A stretch of DNA of 64,000 nucleotides from Bin80 sp965220935 (GTDB taxonomy: Bacteria; Bacteroidota; Rhodothermia; Rhodothermales; Bin80): NCBI GenBank assembly GCA_965220935.1, contig OZ244857.1, forward strand, positions 496,001-560,000. The letters are read 5' to 3'. The position numbers and the translations under genes are program-made. The notes under the pieces are model-generated. The model made no database searches. It was not told the origin of the DNA and was given only the letters and a program-made list of their open reading frames with translations. Below are positions 43,328 to 53,091 of the stretch, in pieces. Each line of letters starts with the position of its first letter. Positions within the stretch are counted from its first letter, which is position 1.

Positions 43328-44293
43328 ATGTTCAAATCTTTAGTCTTAACAGGCCCTGGGCAGTGTTCTGTGCAGCGTTCAGAGACGCTTTCAGTGAGCA
43401 ATGGCCAAGTCGTGATCTCGGTTGAATATTCTGGGATCAACTATAAAGATGCCTTAGCTATAACAGGACGCGGTAAGATCGTGCGTGCTGACTTTCCATT
43501 TATTCCGGGGATTGATCTGGCTGGAACAATCATTAAATCCAAAGCGAAAGGCTTTGAATCTGGTGATCAAGTTGTGCTAACCGGAGGTGGGCTTGGCGAA
43601 TCTTTTAACGGTGGATATTCTCAAAGACAAGTTGTTAATTCTGAATACCTGATCAAACTTAATCAGGGAATGAGTTCACGTTGGTCAATGATACTTGGTA
43701 CGGCGGGGCTTACTGCTATGCTGAGCGTCAAGGCATTAGAGGATCATGCTATTATGAATGGTAAAATTCTTGTTACAGGTGCCTCTGGGGGTGTTGGAAT
43801 GATTGCCGTGAAGCTTCTCGCTAATCTTGGATATACGGTAACCGCCTCGTGTGGGAGTTCGCATCTGAGACAAAAAATTTTAGGACTAGCTGCCGTGGAA
43901 ACCATTGATAGAATTGCACCATCTCGTCCATTAGAACATGCCATCTATGATGGCGTTATTGATACGGTAGGAGGGGCCACATTATCTGCTGCATTGGCAA
44001 GAGTCAAGCGATACGGATGTGTTGCTGCTGTTGGCAATGTTGGTGGAGCAGAGCTGATCACTACTGTATACCCATTCATTCTGCGAGGAGTTACGCTTTC
44101 GGGAATTGATTCAAACACTGTTCAAGTTGAGGAGCGACTTACTGCATGGCAACGATTACAAGCGCTACTTTCTACACAGGATGTTAATCAATTATTTATG
44201 GGTACGGTGTCAATAGAAGATATTGAGAATGTATGTCATGCTAAGGTTGACGGGAAAGCGTCTGGACGATTTCTGGTAGACCTTTCCAGATGA
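43328..44293 (+). CDS. AcuI/YhdH-family NADPH-dependent oxidoreductase
   Basis: This zinc-free medium-chain dehydrogenase/reductase has 321 residues. YSGINYKDALAITGRGKIVRADFPFIPGIDLAG is the hallmark of the YhdH/AcuI group, whose members reduce acrylyl-CoA or quinones. The nucleotide-binding loop is VTGASGGVGMIAVKLLANLGYTVTA. No DMSP or propionate genes are adjacent, so the substrate is open. Confidence 0.9.
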   Translation: MFKSLVLTGPGQCSVQRSETLSVSNGQVVISVEYSGINYKDALAITGRGKIVRADFPFIPGIDLAGTIIKSKAKGFESGDQVVLTGGGLGESFNGGYSQRQVVNSEYLIKLNQGMSSRWSMILGTAGLTAMLSVKALEDHAIMNGKILVTGASGGVGMIAVKLLANLGYTVTASCGSSHLRQKILGLAAVETIDRIAPSRPLEHAIYDGVIDTVGGATLSAALARVKRYGCVAAVGNVGGAELITTVYPFILRGVTLSGIDSNTVQVEERLTAWQRLQALLSTQDVNQLFMGTVSIEDIENVCHAKVDGKASGRFLVDLSR

Positions 44294-44419
44294 ATGAAGA
44301 AGCCCCCATCATCAATACAACTCGCTGTATGTAAAAATATGAAGCGATTCATGTCCAGAGGATTTAGTTATATTAACCGCTACGCAGAAACTAGATAGAG
44401 CCCTAAATATGAATATTTG

Positions 44420-47182
44420 ATGCGTCTTTCATGGAATGAGATTCGTGCCCGCGCGGTCAACTTTTCGAAGACCTGGGAGCAGGCGAAATACGAAAAGAAA
44501 GAGGCCCATAGTTTTTACGATGATTTCTTCAATATCTTTGGCGTTCAGCGCCGAAGTGTCGCGAGGTTTGAAGAGCATGTCACTAAACTTGACAATCGGT
44601 CAGGGTTTATAGACTTATTTTGGCCAGGTGTCTTGCTGGTTGAGCAAAAGAGTGCTGGGCGTGATCTGGAGAACGCCTATCAGCAAGCTGGGGAGTACTT
44701 TGATGCCCTTGCTGAGCATATGCGTCCCCGATATATCTTGGTGAGTGATTTTCAGAGTTTCAATCTTTACAACCTAGATCAGCGGCAGGAGGTTTCCTTC
44801 TCTCTATCGCAGTTAAGCACACAGGTGGAAGCGTTTGGCTTTATCATTGGCGTGCACCGCCGCGAATTCCGTGATCAGGATCCCGCCAATATCAAGGCCT
44901 CGGAGTTAGTTGGCCGGCTCCATGACATGTTGGATGAATCACGATACCGTGGTCATGATTTAGAGCGCTTCCTTGTGAGGATTGTATTTTGTCTGTTTGC
45001 AGATGATACGGGAATTTTTGAGCCTCGGGGGCTATTTCTTGACTTTATTGAAGATCAAACCCGAGAAGATGGATTAGATCTTGGTCCATTTTTATCGCAT
45101 ATTTTTCAGATCATTAATACACCTGTAGATCAGCGCTTCAATACTTTGGACGAGGATTTAGATCGGTTTCCGTATGTCAATGGTGCGTTATTTGAGGGCA
45201 CGCTTTTAATTCCATCATTTAATAAAAAGATGCGTCAGGCTCTGTTAGATGCGTGTCAATTTGATTGGTCAATTATTTCGCCTGCGATTTTTGGTGCCCT
45301 GTTTCAATCGGTGATGGATCCACAGCAGCGCAGGGAACAGGGGGCACACTATACCACAGAAAAAAATATCTTAAAAGTGATTGAGCCGCTCTTTCTGGAT
45401 GAGTTGCGCCGGGAGTTCCATCAATTAAAATCCAGAAAAGATACGCGCCGCGTTGCAGAACTCAAGAAGTTTCAACACCGACTGGGGCAGATGACGTTCT
45501 TTGATCCAGCGTGCGGATGCGGTAATTTTCTGATTATTGCATACAGAGAACTGCGACTGCTGGAGTTGAGTGTCCTGAAAGAGATCCATGCCAAGCACCC
45601 TGCACAGGCGGAGATAGATTCTTCTGATCTGTCAGTGATCGATGTGAATCAGTTTTATGGCATTGAAATCAATGAGTTTTCGGCACGGATTGCAGAGACG
45701 GCCCTATGGATGATGGACCACATCATGAATACCCAACTCAGTTTTGAGTTCGGGCAAACATATACGCGCATTCCTTTGGAGACCTCTCCATGTATCATCC
45801 ATGGGGATGCATTGGAGATCACGTGGACGGAGGTTTTACCGGCCAGCGCGTGCTCCTTTGTATTTGGGAATCCTCCATTTGCAGGGGCAAAGTTTCAAAG
45901 TACGTCTCAGCGGGCGCAGGTCCACAGCATCGCATCTATGGAAAAAAATGGTGGGACGCTTGACTATGTCACCGCATGGTTTATCAAAGCAGGGGACTAT
46001 ATCACCAACAGTTCCATCGGATTTGTGTCCACGAACTCGATTACACATGGCGAGCAGGTCGCCCAGCTTTGGCCGATCCTGTTTGAGCGGTGTCAGTTGG
46101 AGATTGCATTTGCACATCGGACGTTTGCATGGGGATCAGATGCCCGAGGGAAGGCGCATGTCCATGTGGTGATCATTGGACTTGATCGTAAAGAGCACGC
46201 ACGAAAACAGAAGCGTTTATTCAGTTATCCTGACATTAATGGAGCGCCGTTAGAAAGCCAGCATGTATCACTTTCACCTTATCTGTTTGATGCAGGCGGT
46301 TTGAAGAATCCGCATATTGCGATCCGTGAAGAAAGCCATCCGATCAATGGGCTCAAGAAAATGATCATTGGCTCTCAACCCATTGATGGCGGGCATTACA
46401 TTTTTGATGCACAGGAGAGGATGGATTTTTTGAAAATTGAGCCAGGTGCAGAACCTTATTTGCATCCCTTTGTGGGGGCCCGTGAGTTTTTGCATGGGGA
46501 AAAGCGATGGATTTTAGCCTTACATGATGCCCCACCAAATGTCCTAGCTCAACTGCCCCATGTCCGCAAGCGGATGGCAGCCGTACGTTCATATAGAGAA
46601 AATAGTAAGAGAGTTTCCACGAAAAATCTGGCCCTTACGCCAACACTGTATCAGGTCAATACCATTCCAGAATCACCGTTTCTGGTAGTTCCGGAGACTA
46701 GTTCAGGAATTAGAGACTATATCCCTATTGGCTGGTTGGATTCGCCTGTAATTCCAGCTAATAGCTTGAAGGTTATACTGGATGCAACACTTAGTGATTT
46801 TGTGCTTCTCACCTCTACCATGCACATGACTTGGATGCGAATTGTTTCGGGTAGATTGGGGAGTAGTTACAGGTATTCTATTGGTGTCGTTTACAACAAC
46901 TTCCCAATCCCTGATGATGATCTTTCATCTCTGACACCACTGGCGCAAGCGATTTTGGATATCCGCGGTAACTATAGACATGCAACATTAGCCGAACTCT
47001 ACGATCCAGATATCATCCCACCAGATCTCAGACGCGCCCACAAAAAATTAGACGATGCAGTGGATAGACTTTATCGTAAAAAGAGATTCAGTTCAGAGGA
47101 AGAGCGGATTGAACATCTGTTTATGCTGTATGAAAAGATGCAGTCTCCACTGCTGAAAGAACCAAAGACGACAAAGCGATGA
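44420..47182 (+). CDS. MmeI-type (type IIL) restriction-modification fusion enzyme
   Basis: A single polypeptide combines nuclease, methyltransferase and specificity parts. The ATG at 44420 gives MRLSWNEIRARAV, closely matching the MmeI start; a TTG three bases earlier is possible. The N-terminal PD-(D/E)xK nuclease shows D65 (FIDLFWPG) and E75-Q-K77. The methyltransferase has motif I FFDPACGCGNF (D362) and motif IV NPPF (484-487). The remaining part holds the target-recognition domain. Length (920) and colinearity match MmeI (919). All catalytic residues are present, so it is probably active. It is not linked to other R-M genes. Confidence 0.93.
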   Translation: MRLSWNEIRARAVNFSKTWEQAKYEKKEAHSFYDDFFNIFGVQRRSVARFEEHVTKLDNRSGFIDLFWPGVLLVEQKSAGRDLENAYQQAGEYFDALAEHMRPRYILVSDFQSFNLYNLDQRQEVSFSLSQLSTQVEAFGFIIGVHRREFRDQDPANIKASELVGRLHDMLDESRYRGHDLERFLVRIVFCLFADDTGIFEPRGLFLDFIEDQTREDGLDLGPFLSHIFQIINTPVDQRFNTLDEDLDRFPYVNGALFEGTLLIPSFNKKMRQALLDACQFDWSIISPAIFGALFQSVMDPQQRREQGAHYTTEKNILKVIEPLFLDELRREFHQLKSRKDTRRVAELKKFQHRLGQMTFFDPACGCGNFLIIAYRELRLLELSVLKEIHAKHPAQAEIDSSDLSVIDVNQFYGIEINEFSARIAETALWMMDHIMNTQLSFEFGQTYTRIPLETSPCIIHGDALEITWTEVLPASACSFVFGNPPFAGAKFQSTSQRAQVHSIASMEKNGGTLDYVTAWFIKAGDYITNSSIGFVSTNSITHGEQVAQLWPILFERCQLEIAFAHRTFAWGSDARGKAHVHVVIIGLDRKEHARKQKRLFSYPDINGAPLESQHVSLSPYLFDAGGLKNPHIAIREESHPINGLKKMIIGSQPIDGGHYIFDAQERMDFLKIEPGAEPYLHPFVGAREFLHGEKRWILALHDAPPNVLAQLPHVRKRMAAVRSYRENSKRVSTKNLALTPTLYQVNTIPESPFLVVPETSSGIRDYIPIGWLDSPVIPANSLKVILDATLSDFVLLTSTMHMTWMRIVSGRLGSSYRYSIGVVYNNFPIPDDDLSSLTPLAQAILDIRGNYRHATLAELYDPDIIPPDLRRAHKKLDDAVDRLYRKKRFSSEEERIEHLFMLYEKMQSPLLKEPKTTKR

Positions 47183-47381
47183 AAAATGAAGATATATCGT
47201 ATAATGGAACGACCAGTATCGTAGAATTTCATGAGTAGAAATGTGGGAGCCACCTTGATTGTGAATACCAATGGAGCGTTTCACCGAAAGTGCTCATCCA
47301 CTGATAACAAATTTTTAATTCATATTCTTGGAGGCATCAACATATCTTTAAGATGGTTTCATTATTTTTTTGGAGTAATCA

Positions 47382-48131
47382 ATGAATATTGCTGTTTGTG
47401 TGAAGCAGACTGCTGATACTGAGTCAATACCTAAGTTGAGTTCAGATCAATCTCATGTCAGTGATGAGGGGGTTGTATGGATTATTAATCCTCACGATGA
47501 ATCTGCAATTGAAATCGCGATTCGATTAAGAGATCAATTTGATGGCACTGCCACACTATTTTCATTAGGTCCTGATCGTGTAGAAAGTGCACTTAGACAA
47601 GGATTATCCATGGGAGCAGACGAAGCTGTTCATTTGCTAAGTGACGCAATGCCCTTAGATCAGAAAAATATTGCCGAAATACTTGCCAATAGGTTAAAAT
47701 CTCAGAAATTTGATTTAATTCTTACGGGCGAAGTGGCCATTGACGGAGGTGGCGCTCAGGTTCCCCAGAGATTAGCTAAATTACTTGACTGGCCTTGTGT
47801 GACCGCTGTTGAGGAGTTGACCATAGAGTCAGGCCATTTAACGGCTCGCCAACCTGTTGAACAAGGGGATAAAATCCATCAATGCCAACTACCAGCGATT
47901 ATCGGCATTAATCGCAGAATTACTGAACCACGATATCCATCTTTCAAGGGGATTATGAAGGCCAAGAGAAAGGTGATCACCAAAGAAACAGTGACCGTAG
48001 GTGTACCAACTTCTTTGATTGATTCATTGAAATTATCTGCTCCGAGATCGGAGGGTAAGGTCGTCATTTACCAACAAGGGGTTGTAGAGGAAGCGGTCAG
48101 GTTTCTTCATGAAAAAACGCGTGTGATTTGA
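47382..48131 (+). CDS. etfB: Electron transfer flavoprotein subunit beta
   Basis: EtfB binds AMP and, with EtfA, passes electrons from acyl-CoA dehydrogenases to the quinone pool. The 249-residue protein has MNIAVCVKQTADTES, NPHDESAIEIAIRLRD, the signature LTGEVAIDGGGAQVPQRLAKLLDWPCVTAVEEL, and RYPSFKGIMKAKRK near the end. Its TGA overlaps the ATG of etfA. The oxidoreductase partner and dehydrogenases are not in the window. Confidence 0.94.
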   Translation: MNIAVCVKQTADTESIPKLSSDQSHVSDEGVVWIINPHDESAIEIAIRLRDQFDGTATLFSLGPDRVESALRQGLSMGADEAVHLLSDAMPLDQKNIAEILANRLKSQKFDLILTGEVAIDGGGAQVPQRLAKLLDWPCVTAVEELTIESGHLTARQPVEQGDKIHQCQLPAIIGINRRITEPRYPSFKGIMKAKRKVITKETVTVGVPTSLIDSLKLSAPRSEGKVVIYQQGVVEEAVRFLHEKTRVI

Positions 48132-49096
48132 TGCCAGAAATTGTTGTGATTGCTGAATCACAAGGTTTAAAATTATTGCCGTCTACTTTGGAGGCCTGTC
48201 AGGCAGCCTCAAATCTGTCGGTCGCGCTGGGAGCAAGTTGGGGGATTTTAATCAGTGATCGTGCAGCGAATGCTGCGAACGGGTATGGATCTGAGGTGAT
48301 CTCTTACCCCTTAACTGAAGATGATGAGCAATCACCAGATATTCTTGCATCAACCGTCGCAGAGATTTCGGAATCTGCCAAGGTAATTATCATGGCGGCA
48401 ACCTGCACTGGAAAAGACATCATGGGACGCATTGCGCAGATACTATCTACCTCACTTGCTCAAGATTGCATTGGATTTCAATCGGAAGATTCTGGTAAGA
48501 TTTTATTTAAGCGCGAGTTGTACGGGGGGAAGATTTTAGCAAATGTGGAACTCTCGGGAAGCCCAATCCTGGTTACGTTTCGTCCACGTTCATTTACTCC
48601 CATTGATCGGTTGGAACAATCAACACCTACAAAATTTCATGTTAAGAGGGCTGTCTCCTCGCAGGCGATAGTTACATTGAAACCCAGGTCAAAGAATGAG
48701 CGCCCTGATGTGACTGAGGCTTCAATTGTTGTGAGTGGTGGCCGAGGTTTACAGGGCCCCGAAAACTGGCATCTCCTTGAAGATCTCACTGATGCATTGG
48801 GTTCCAATGCAACATTAGCTTGTTCACGCCCAGTGAGTGATGAGGGATGGAGGCCCCATAATGAACATGTCGGGCAAACTGGACGCTCAATCTCACCAGA
48901 TGTATATATTGCCATTGGCATCTCAGGTGCTACACAACATATCGCTGGAATTGCTGGGTCAAAGTTTATTCTTGCCATCAATAAGGATCCCGAGGCACCC
49001 ATCTTTCGGATTGCTGACTATGGTATTGTGGGCGACTTATTTGAGGTAGTACCTGATCTGGCCTCAGCGATTCGAGATGCTGGAAAAATCATATAG
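48131..49096 (+). CDS. etfA: Electron transfer flavoprotein subunit alpha
   Basis: EtfA binds the catalytic FAD. The ATG at 48131 (MPEIVVIAESQG) overlaps the etfB stop and gives 321 residues. The C-terminal FAD domain shows VSGGRGLQGPENWHLLEDLTDALG, PDVYIAIGISGATQHIAGI and NKDPEAPIFRIADYGIVGD, all typical. It forms a two-gene operon with etfB. Confidence 0.95.
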   Translation: MPEIVVIAESQGLKLLPSTLEACQAASNLSVALGASWGILISDRAANAANGYGSEVISYPLTEDDEQSPDILASTVAEISESAKVIIMAATCTGKDIMGRIAQILSTSLAQDCIGFQSEDSGKILFKRELYGGKILANVELSGSPILVTFRPRSFTPIDRLEQSTPTKFHVKRAVSSQAIVTLKPRSKNERPDVTEASIVVSGGRGLQGPENWHLLEDLTDALGSNATLACSRPVSDEGWRPHNEHVGQTGRSISPDVYIAIGISGATQHIAGIAGSKFILAINKDPEAPIFRIADYGIVGDLFEVVPDLASAIRDAGKII

Positions 49097-49188
49097 ATTC
49101 AATCATTAGAGCCTTACAGACTCTGACAAAGGGTAACTTCAACTATATGCAAGAGGGGCCTATTACTGAACATTTGCATTGATTGAGT

Positions 49189-52100
49189 ATGTCAGATCAA
49201 GTTGCCCCGCCGATTCGTTTTGCAATTGCGCACTGCTTTACAACGCGGCGGAATCCTGATAAGGGTGCACTTCTGCAAGTGGTATGCAAGCGGTATCATC
49301 ATGATCGTGCACCTCAAATCAAAGATTGGATTGTAAATCCAGGTCTCGGGATCACCCGTCGGGTTTATGAACGCAGCGGAATCAGCACGCAGCAAGCACA
49401 ACAAAAGCCATCATTTGAAGAGATTCATAGTGATATACTGCAGTTTTTGGAAAATCTTGATGTCCTTTTCATTTGTGATTTGGATGAGGAGGCAAAATGG
49501 TTCAAAACGGCCATCCTTCATGGGGCTTCTCCACCAGTTCTGGTTGATCTAGTTGAGAAATTCAAATATTTTCTTCCAGAACGCCAGACACCTTACTCAG
49601 ATTTGAGGGTCATTTCTCTTGCAGAGAACAAAAAAGGGGAATCCAAAATTTATCAAATCCTGAGAGGTATGACAATAATGTTAGATGACATTCTTCAATC
49701 TATACTGATTCGGGCAGAGGTTGAAGATGATCCTTACAATTATCCAGTCTATAGTCTACTTCATTGGGCGCTATCATCGGCCCCGATTGATAAGACTTTT
49801 TACAGTATTCTTGCAGTTGCATCACAGGCCTATAAAGTTCAATGGGAATCTGGTCAAATAGCCGAAATCGCCTACGATGTCCCAAAATTAATGAGCAGAG
49901 ATCAGTTGCAAAGTTTTGTCAATAAATGGCAACCGTCGGATTTGATTGAGAAAGGACGAAAAACCTACGATGAATCTGTTCTAATGGGAGATGAAAAAAA
50001 TCAAAGCGCGAAGGGCGCATTACAGGTTCTGAAATGTCTTGCGGCCTCAGACGATGAAGCTGATACTAGTAAACGCCTGAGGGAATATACCCAGAAAGTT
50101 GAAGGACTACTCAGGGAATTTGAAGTGCATTTATTTAAGTTTTCGTGTCTTCTTATGAAAGCAATTCATCATAATGATGAAATTATTCAAGAGGAGATTG
50201 CCAATGATTGTAAAACCACTGCTATAGAAATCACAGTATGTTTGAGAAAGATCATTGACCTATCTGCAATTCGGAGTAACGAATTGCCTGATAAGTATAT
50301 ACAAGTGATTCAGGAGAAATCAGAATCATTGCGAAACGATTTTAAAAAACGGCATGAGAAAATTCCAGAATGGATAGAAGCCTCTCCAAGTGATCAGAAT
50401 GCTTTTAATTCGTTAAAAAGAGAAATGCGGCTGATTCATGAATTGGGTAAAGACTTCCATTTAAGAACGACCTCAATACAGGATGAATTCTTTGAGCGTT
50501 CTATTGATTTATTGTCCGATTCAAAGCAATTTGAGGAACGTCCTCAGCAGAAAAAATACGCAGGTTACATAAAAGATTCTATCAATATTGGTGGAACCTA
50601 TGCTGTTGAGGCAGGAACGGGTACTGGAAAAACGCTTGGGTATTTGATTCCTGTATGTGAGCATGTGCGCGTCAATAAAAATAGGCAGATTATCGTGGCA
50701 ACTGCGACAAATAATCTCACGGATCAGGTTGTCACCAAAGAATGGAAAACCATTACCACCCCCAGAAACTCCTTATATCAGGACTTAAAAATTGCAGTGC
50801 TGAAGGGGAAGAATAATTATTTATGTGTGACGGCAATTCTTGATATTTTCAAGGAGTTTAATCGTGAAATTTCGTTTAAAATTAAGAAGAACAGTTGGAT
50901 GCACAGACAAAAATTGGAGGTCAATATGATGGATACCTTCGTTCCGTCACATATAAGTCCAATGGTTGTCAATCACGCTATTAAACAAGGCAATCAACTG
51001 ATCGGTGAGTCTGCACTTACTGTAGTTAGTGATGGTCATAAGAAACAGCAGTGCGAAAGCAATGGCTTATTTATCTTCAAGGATGAAGATGGTCAAGATC
51101 TTGATTGTCTTAAAATTCAAAGAGGTCAAACTGCGTCGTACTATGTACAACTACACGCAGAGCCAGAGAAAGATGTAGCAGTAACCATCTTCAGTCAATC
51201 TGCTGGTGTGACCATCAATCTTCCTAATCCCCATGGTGCTTCGCATCAGAGTATTGATCAGGATTCAAAGAGACTCGCATGGTTGTATTTATTTCTAACA
51301 CTATCACGCAAAGATGGACGTTGGGACAGTCATGCTGAATTCTATCGCAAGTATGAATATGTCGCGAAGGAGTATCCAGTAGATGCTGAAAGTCAGTGTA
51401 AGTCAGAAGTATGTCGCAGGGGAAATGCCTGTCCCTACCCACAGGCTTTGATGAAAGCTCGTAATGCTGACCTAGTGATCACAAATCACCATAAATTGGC
51501 AATGCTTGACGATGACATTCAAAAACGCGCGACTGTCTGCATTATTGATGAGGCTGATCAATTTCCAGATAACTTGCGAAGTGCGTTAACTCAGAGCTTG
51601 GAATCAAAAGATATCACAGATTTCATTAGAAGAGTTGTAGGAACCCAAAAGCGACGCGGCTTCGTGCAGGTGTTTAGGGAAAACTTAGAGTCTGCTAATC
51701 CATACGAAAATCATCTTCAAGAGATTGAGAATACATGTCATAAGGTACAAGAAAATATGAGGAAAATGACAATTGTTAACTCAAAGAAAGGAGAAAGAAG
51801 ATGGAAGGATCTGTCAGATCACAATCAATCTATAATTGTAGAGGCTCTGAATGGAATGGCGGAAGCATTTGAAATAATTGTATCAAATTTTGAGAGAATT
51901 CCACAGTGTCAACCATCACATCAGAAGATACGACCTGATAGAATTAAGCGCCTTCTTGCCTATAGGGATGAGGCCAAGACTCTTCGTGATAAAATAACCC
52001 AGATCATCGCCGTAGTTCAATGTGAGCAACATTTCGTGACCTATACTCAGAAAAAATATCAATGGCATCTCAATCAAATCCCCTTCAATATTGGTGCTCA

Positions 52101-53016
52101 TGTAAACGGCTTGACGAATCATTATCAATCAGTCATTTTCACATCTGCAACGATCTATGTCGATGGAGGCACCGAACTATTTGAGCTTGAGCTACTAGGT
52201 GATGAGGCTAAGGATCCAGCATTTACAGGGACCCTAAAAATTGACTCTCCATTTGCTTTTGATAAACAGGTAGATGCTGCTGTAACGCGCTTCATCCCCA
52301 AATATGTTTATGGGGGCGATCAAGAATTCAATCGGAAAGTCTTGGAAACCATCACGCTCTTGTCAGTAGCAATAGATGGGCGGAGCTTAGTTCTCTTTCA
52401 AAGTTGGGACCAAATGAAGCAAATGTATCACAAGATCTATCCAATACTGGATGAATATGAGATTCCATTACTGATTCAGGATCAATCAGGAAGCAGTGAG
52501 GCAGTGATTGAAGCCTTTGCTGATATGGAACAGAGTGTTCTATTTGGCACAAATCGCTTTTGGACTGGGGCTGATTTCCCTGGAAAAACGCTGAGTCAGC
52601 TGATTATCGTTCAAATACCAAACAAGCCTTTGAGTAGAGCAATAGTAAAAGAGCGGAAAGATAGATGGAACGCAGATCATCGCTTCTGGGGAATATGGTA
52701 TTCTGGGAATACTCAGCGTTCTCTTCGTCAAGGATTTGGCCGACTGATTCGACGAAAAGATGATCGGGGCCTATTTATATTGCTGGATGATCGTATCATT
52801 AATGACCAGAGGATGCAGGGATATCAGAAAGCCATTCCAGTCCAGTTAAAGTCAGAGTTCCCAACGGCGGTAGAACTTGCACACTGGTGCGTCAAAAGCC
52901 TTGGACTTACCCCAGAATTAGAACAGCGAGAAATAGACTTAGAAACAGTATATCATAACATTTCTCGCCAGTTGGGTCAGTCAAACCATCCAATGAAATA
53001 TAGATCAGAAGCTTAG
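49189..53016 (+). CDS. Very large DinG/XPD-type Fe-S helicase with vestigial exonuclease domain
   Basis: This 1275-residue superfamily 2 helicase uses ATG 49189 (a TTG at 49183 is possible). The N-terminal ~125 residues follow the DnaQ exonuclease pattern of long DinG proteins (FAIAHCFTTRR, then WIVNPGLGITRRVYERSGI) but the catalytic Asp and Glu are replaced by H15 and F17. A helical region follows, then Walker A AGTGTGKT (475-482), Fe-S cysteines C546, C737, C742 and C748, DEAD-like IIDEADQF, and the C-terminal QGFGRLIRRKDDRG motif. Between C546 and C737 is an insertion of about 190 residues containing a beta-rich stretch (about 607-683) resembling repeat domains of surface proteins. The role is unknown; DNA repair or defence is possible. 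Confidence 0.83.
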   Translation: MSDQVAPPIRFAIAHCFTTRRNPDKGALLQVVCKRYHHDRAPQIKDWIVNPGLGITRRVYERSGISTQQAQQKPSFEEIHSDILQFLENLDVLFICDLDEEAKWFKTAILHGASPPVLVDLVEKFKYFLPERQTPYSDLRVISLAENKKGESKIYQILRGMTIMLDDILQSILIRAEVEDDPYNYPVYSLLHWALSSAPIDKTFYSILAVASQAYKVQWESGQIAEIAYDVPKLMSRDQLQSFVNKWQPSDLIEKGRKTYDESVLMGDEKNQSAKGALQVLKCLAASDDEADTSKRLREYTQKVEGLLREFEVHLFKFSCLLMKAIHHNDEIIQEEIANDCKTTAIEITVCLRKIIDLSAIRSNELPDKYIQVIQEKSESLRNDFKKRHEKIPEWIEASPSDQNAFNSLKREMRLIHELGKDFHLRTTSIQDEFFERSIDLLSDSKQFEERPQQKKYAGYIKDSINIGGTYAVEAGTGTGKTLGYLIPVCEHVRVNKNRQIIVATATNNLTDQVVTKEWKTITTPRNSLYQDLKIAVLKGKNNYLCVTAILDIFKEFNREISFKIKKNSWMHRQKLEVNMMDTFVPSHISPMVVNHAIKQGNQLIGESALTVVSDGHKKQQCESNGLFIFKDEDGQDLDCLKIQRGQTASYYVQLHAEPEKDVAVTIFSQSAGVTINLPNPHGASHQSIDQDSKRLAWLYLFLTLSRKDGRWDSHAEFYRKYEYVAKEYPVDAESQCKSEVCRRGNACPYPQALMKARNADLVITNHHKLAMLDDDIQKRATVCIIDEADQFPDNLRSALTQSLESKDITDFIRRVVGTQKRRGFVQVFRENLESANPYENHLQEIENTCHKVQENMRKMTIVNSKKGERRWKDLSDHNQSIIVEALNGMAEAFEIIVSNFERIPQCQPSHQKIRPDRIKRLLAYRDEAKTLRDKITQIIAVVQCEQHFVTYTQKKYQWHLNQIPFNIGAHVNGLTNHYQSVIFTSATIYVDGGTELFELELLGDEAKDPAFTGTLKIDSPFAFDKQVDAAVTRFIPKYVYGGDQEFNRKVLETITLLSVAIDGRSLVLFQSWDQMKQMYHKIYPILDEYEIPLLIQDQSGSSEAVIEAFADMEQSVLFGTNRFWTGADFPGKTLSQLIIVQIPNKPLSRAIVKERKDRWNADHRFWGIWYSGNTQRSLRQGFGRLIRRKDDRGLFILLDDRIINDQRMQGYQKAIPVQLKSEFPTAVELAHWCVKSLGLTPELEQREIDLETVYHNISRQLGQSNHPMKYRSEA

Positions 53017-53091
53017 AAAGGTTTTCAACCTGTATAATTCGCCATTGAAAACGGTGAATCAATCAGATTTGGGTCATACAATCTCAATAAA

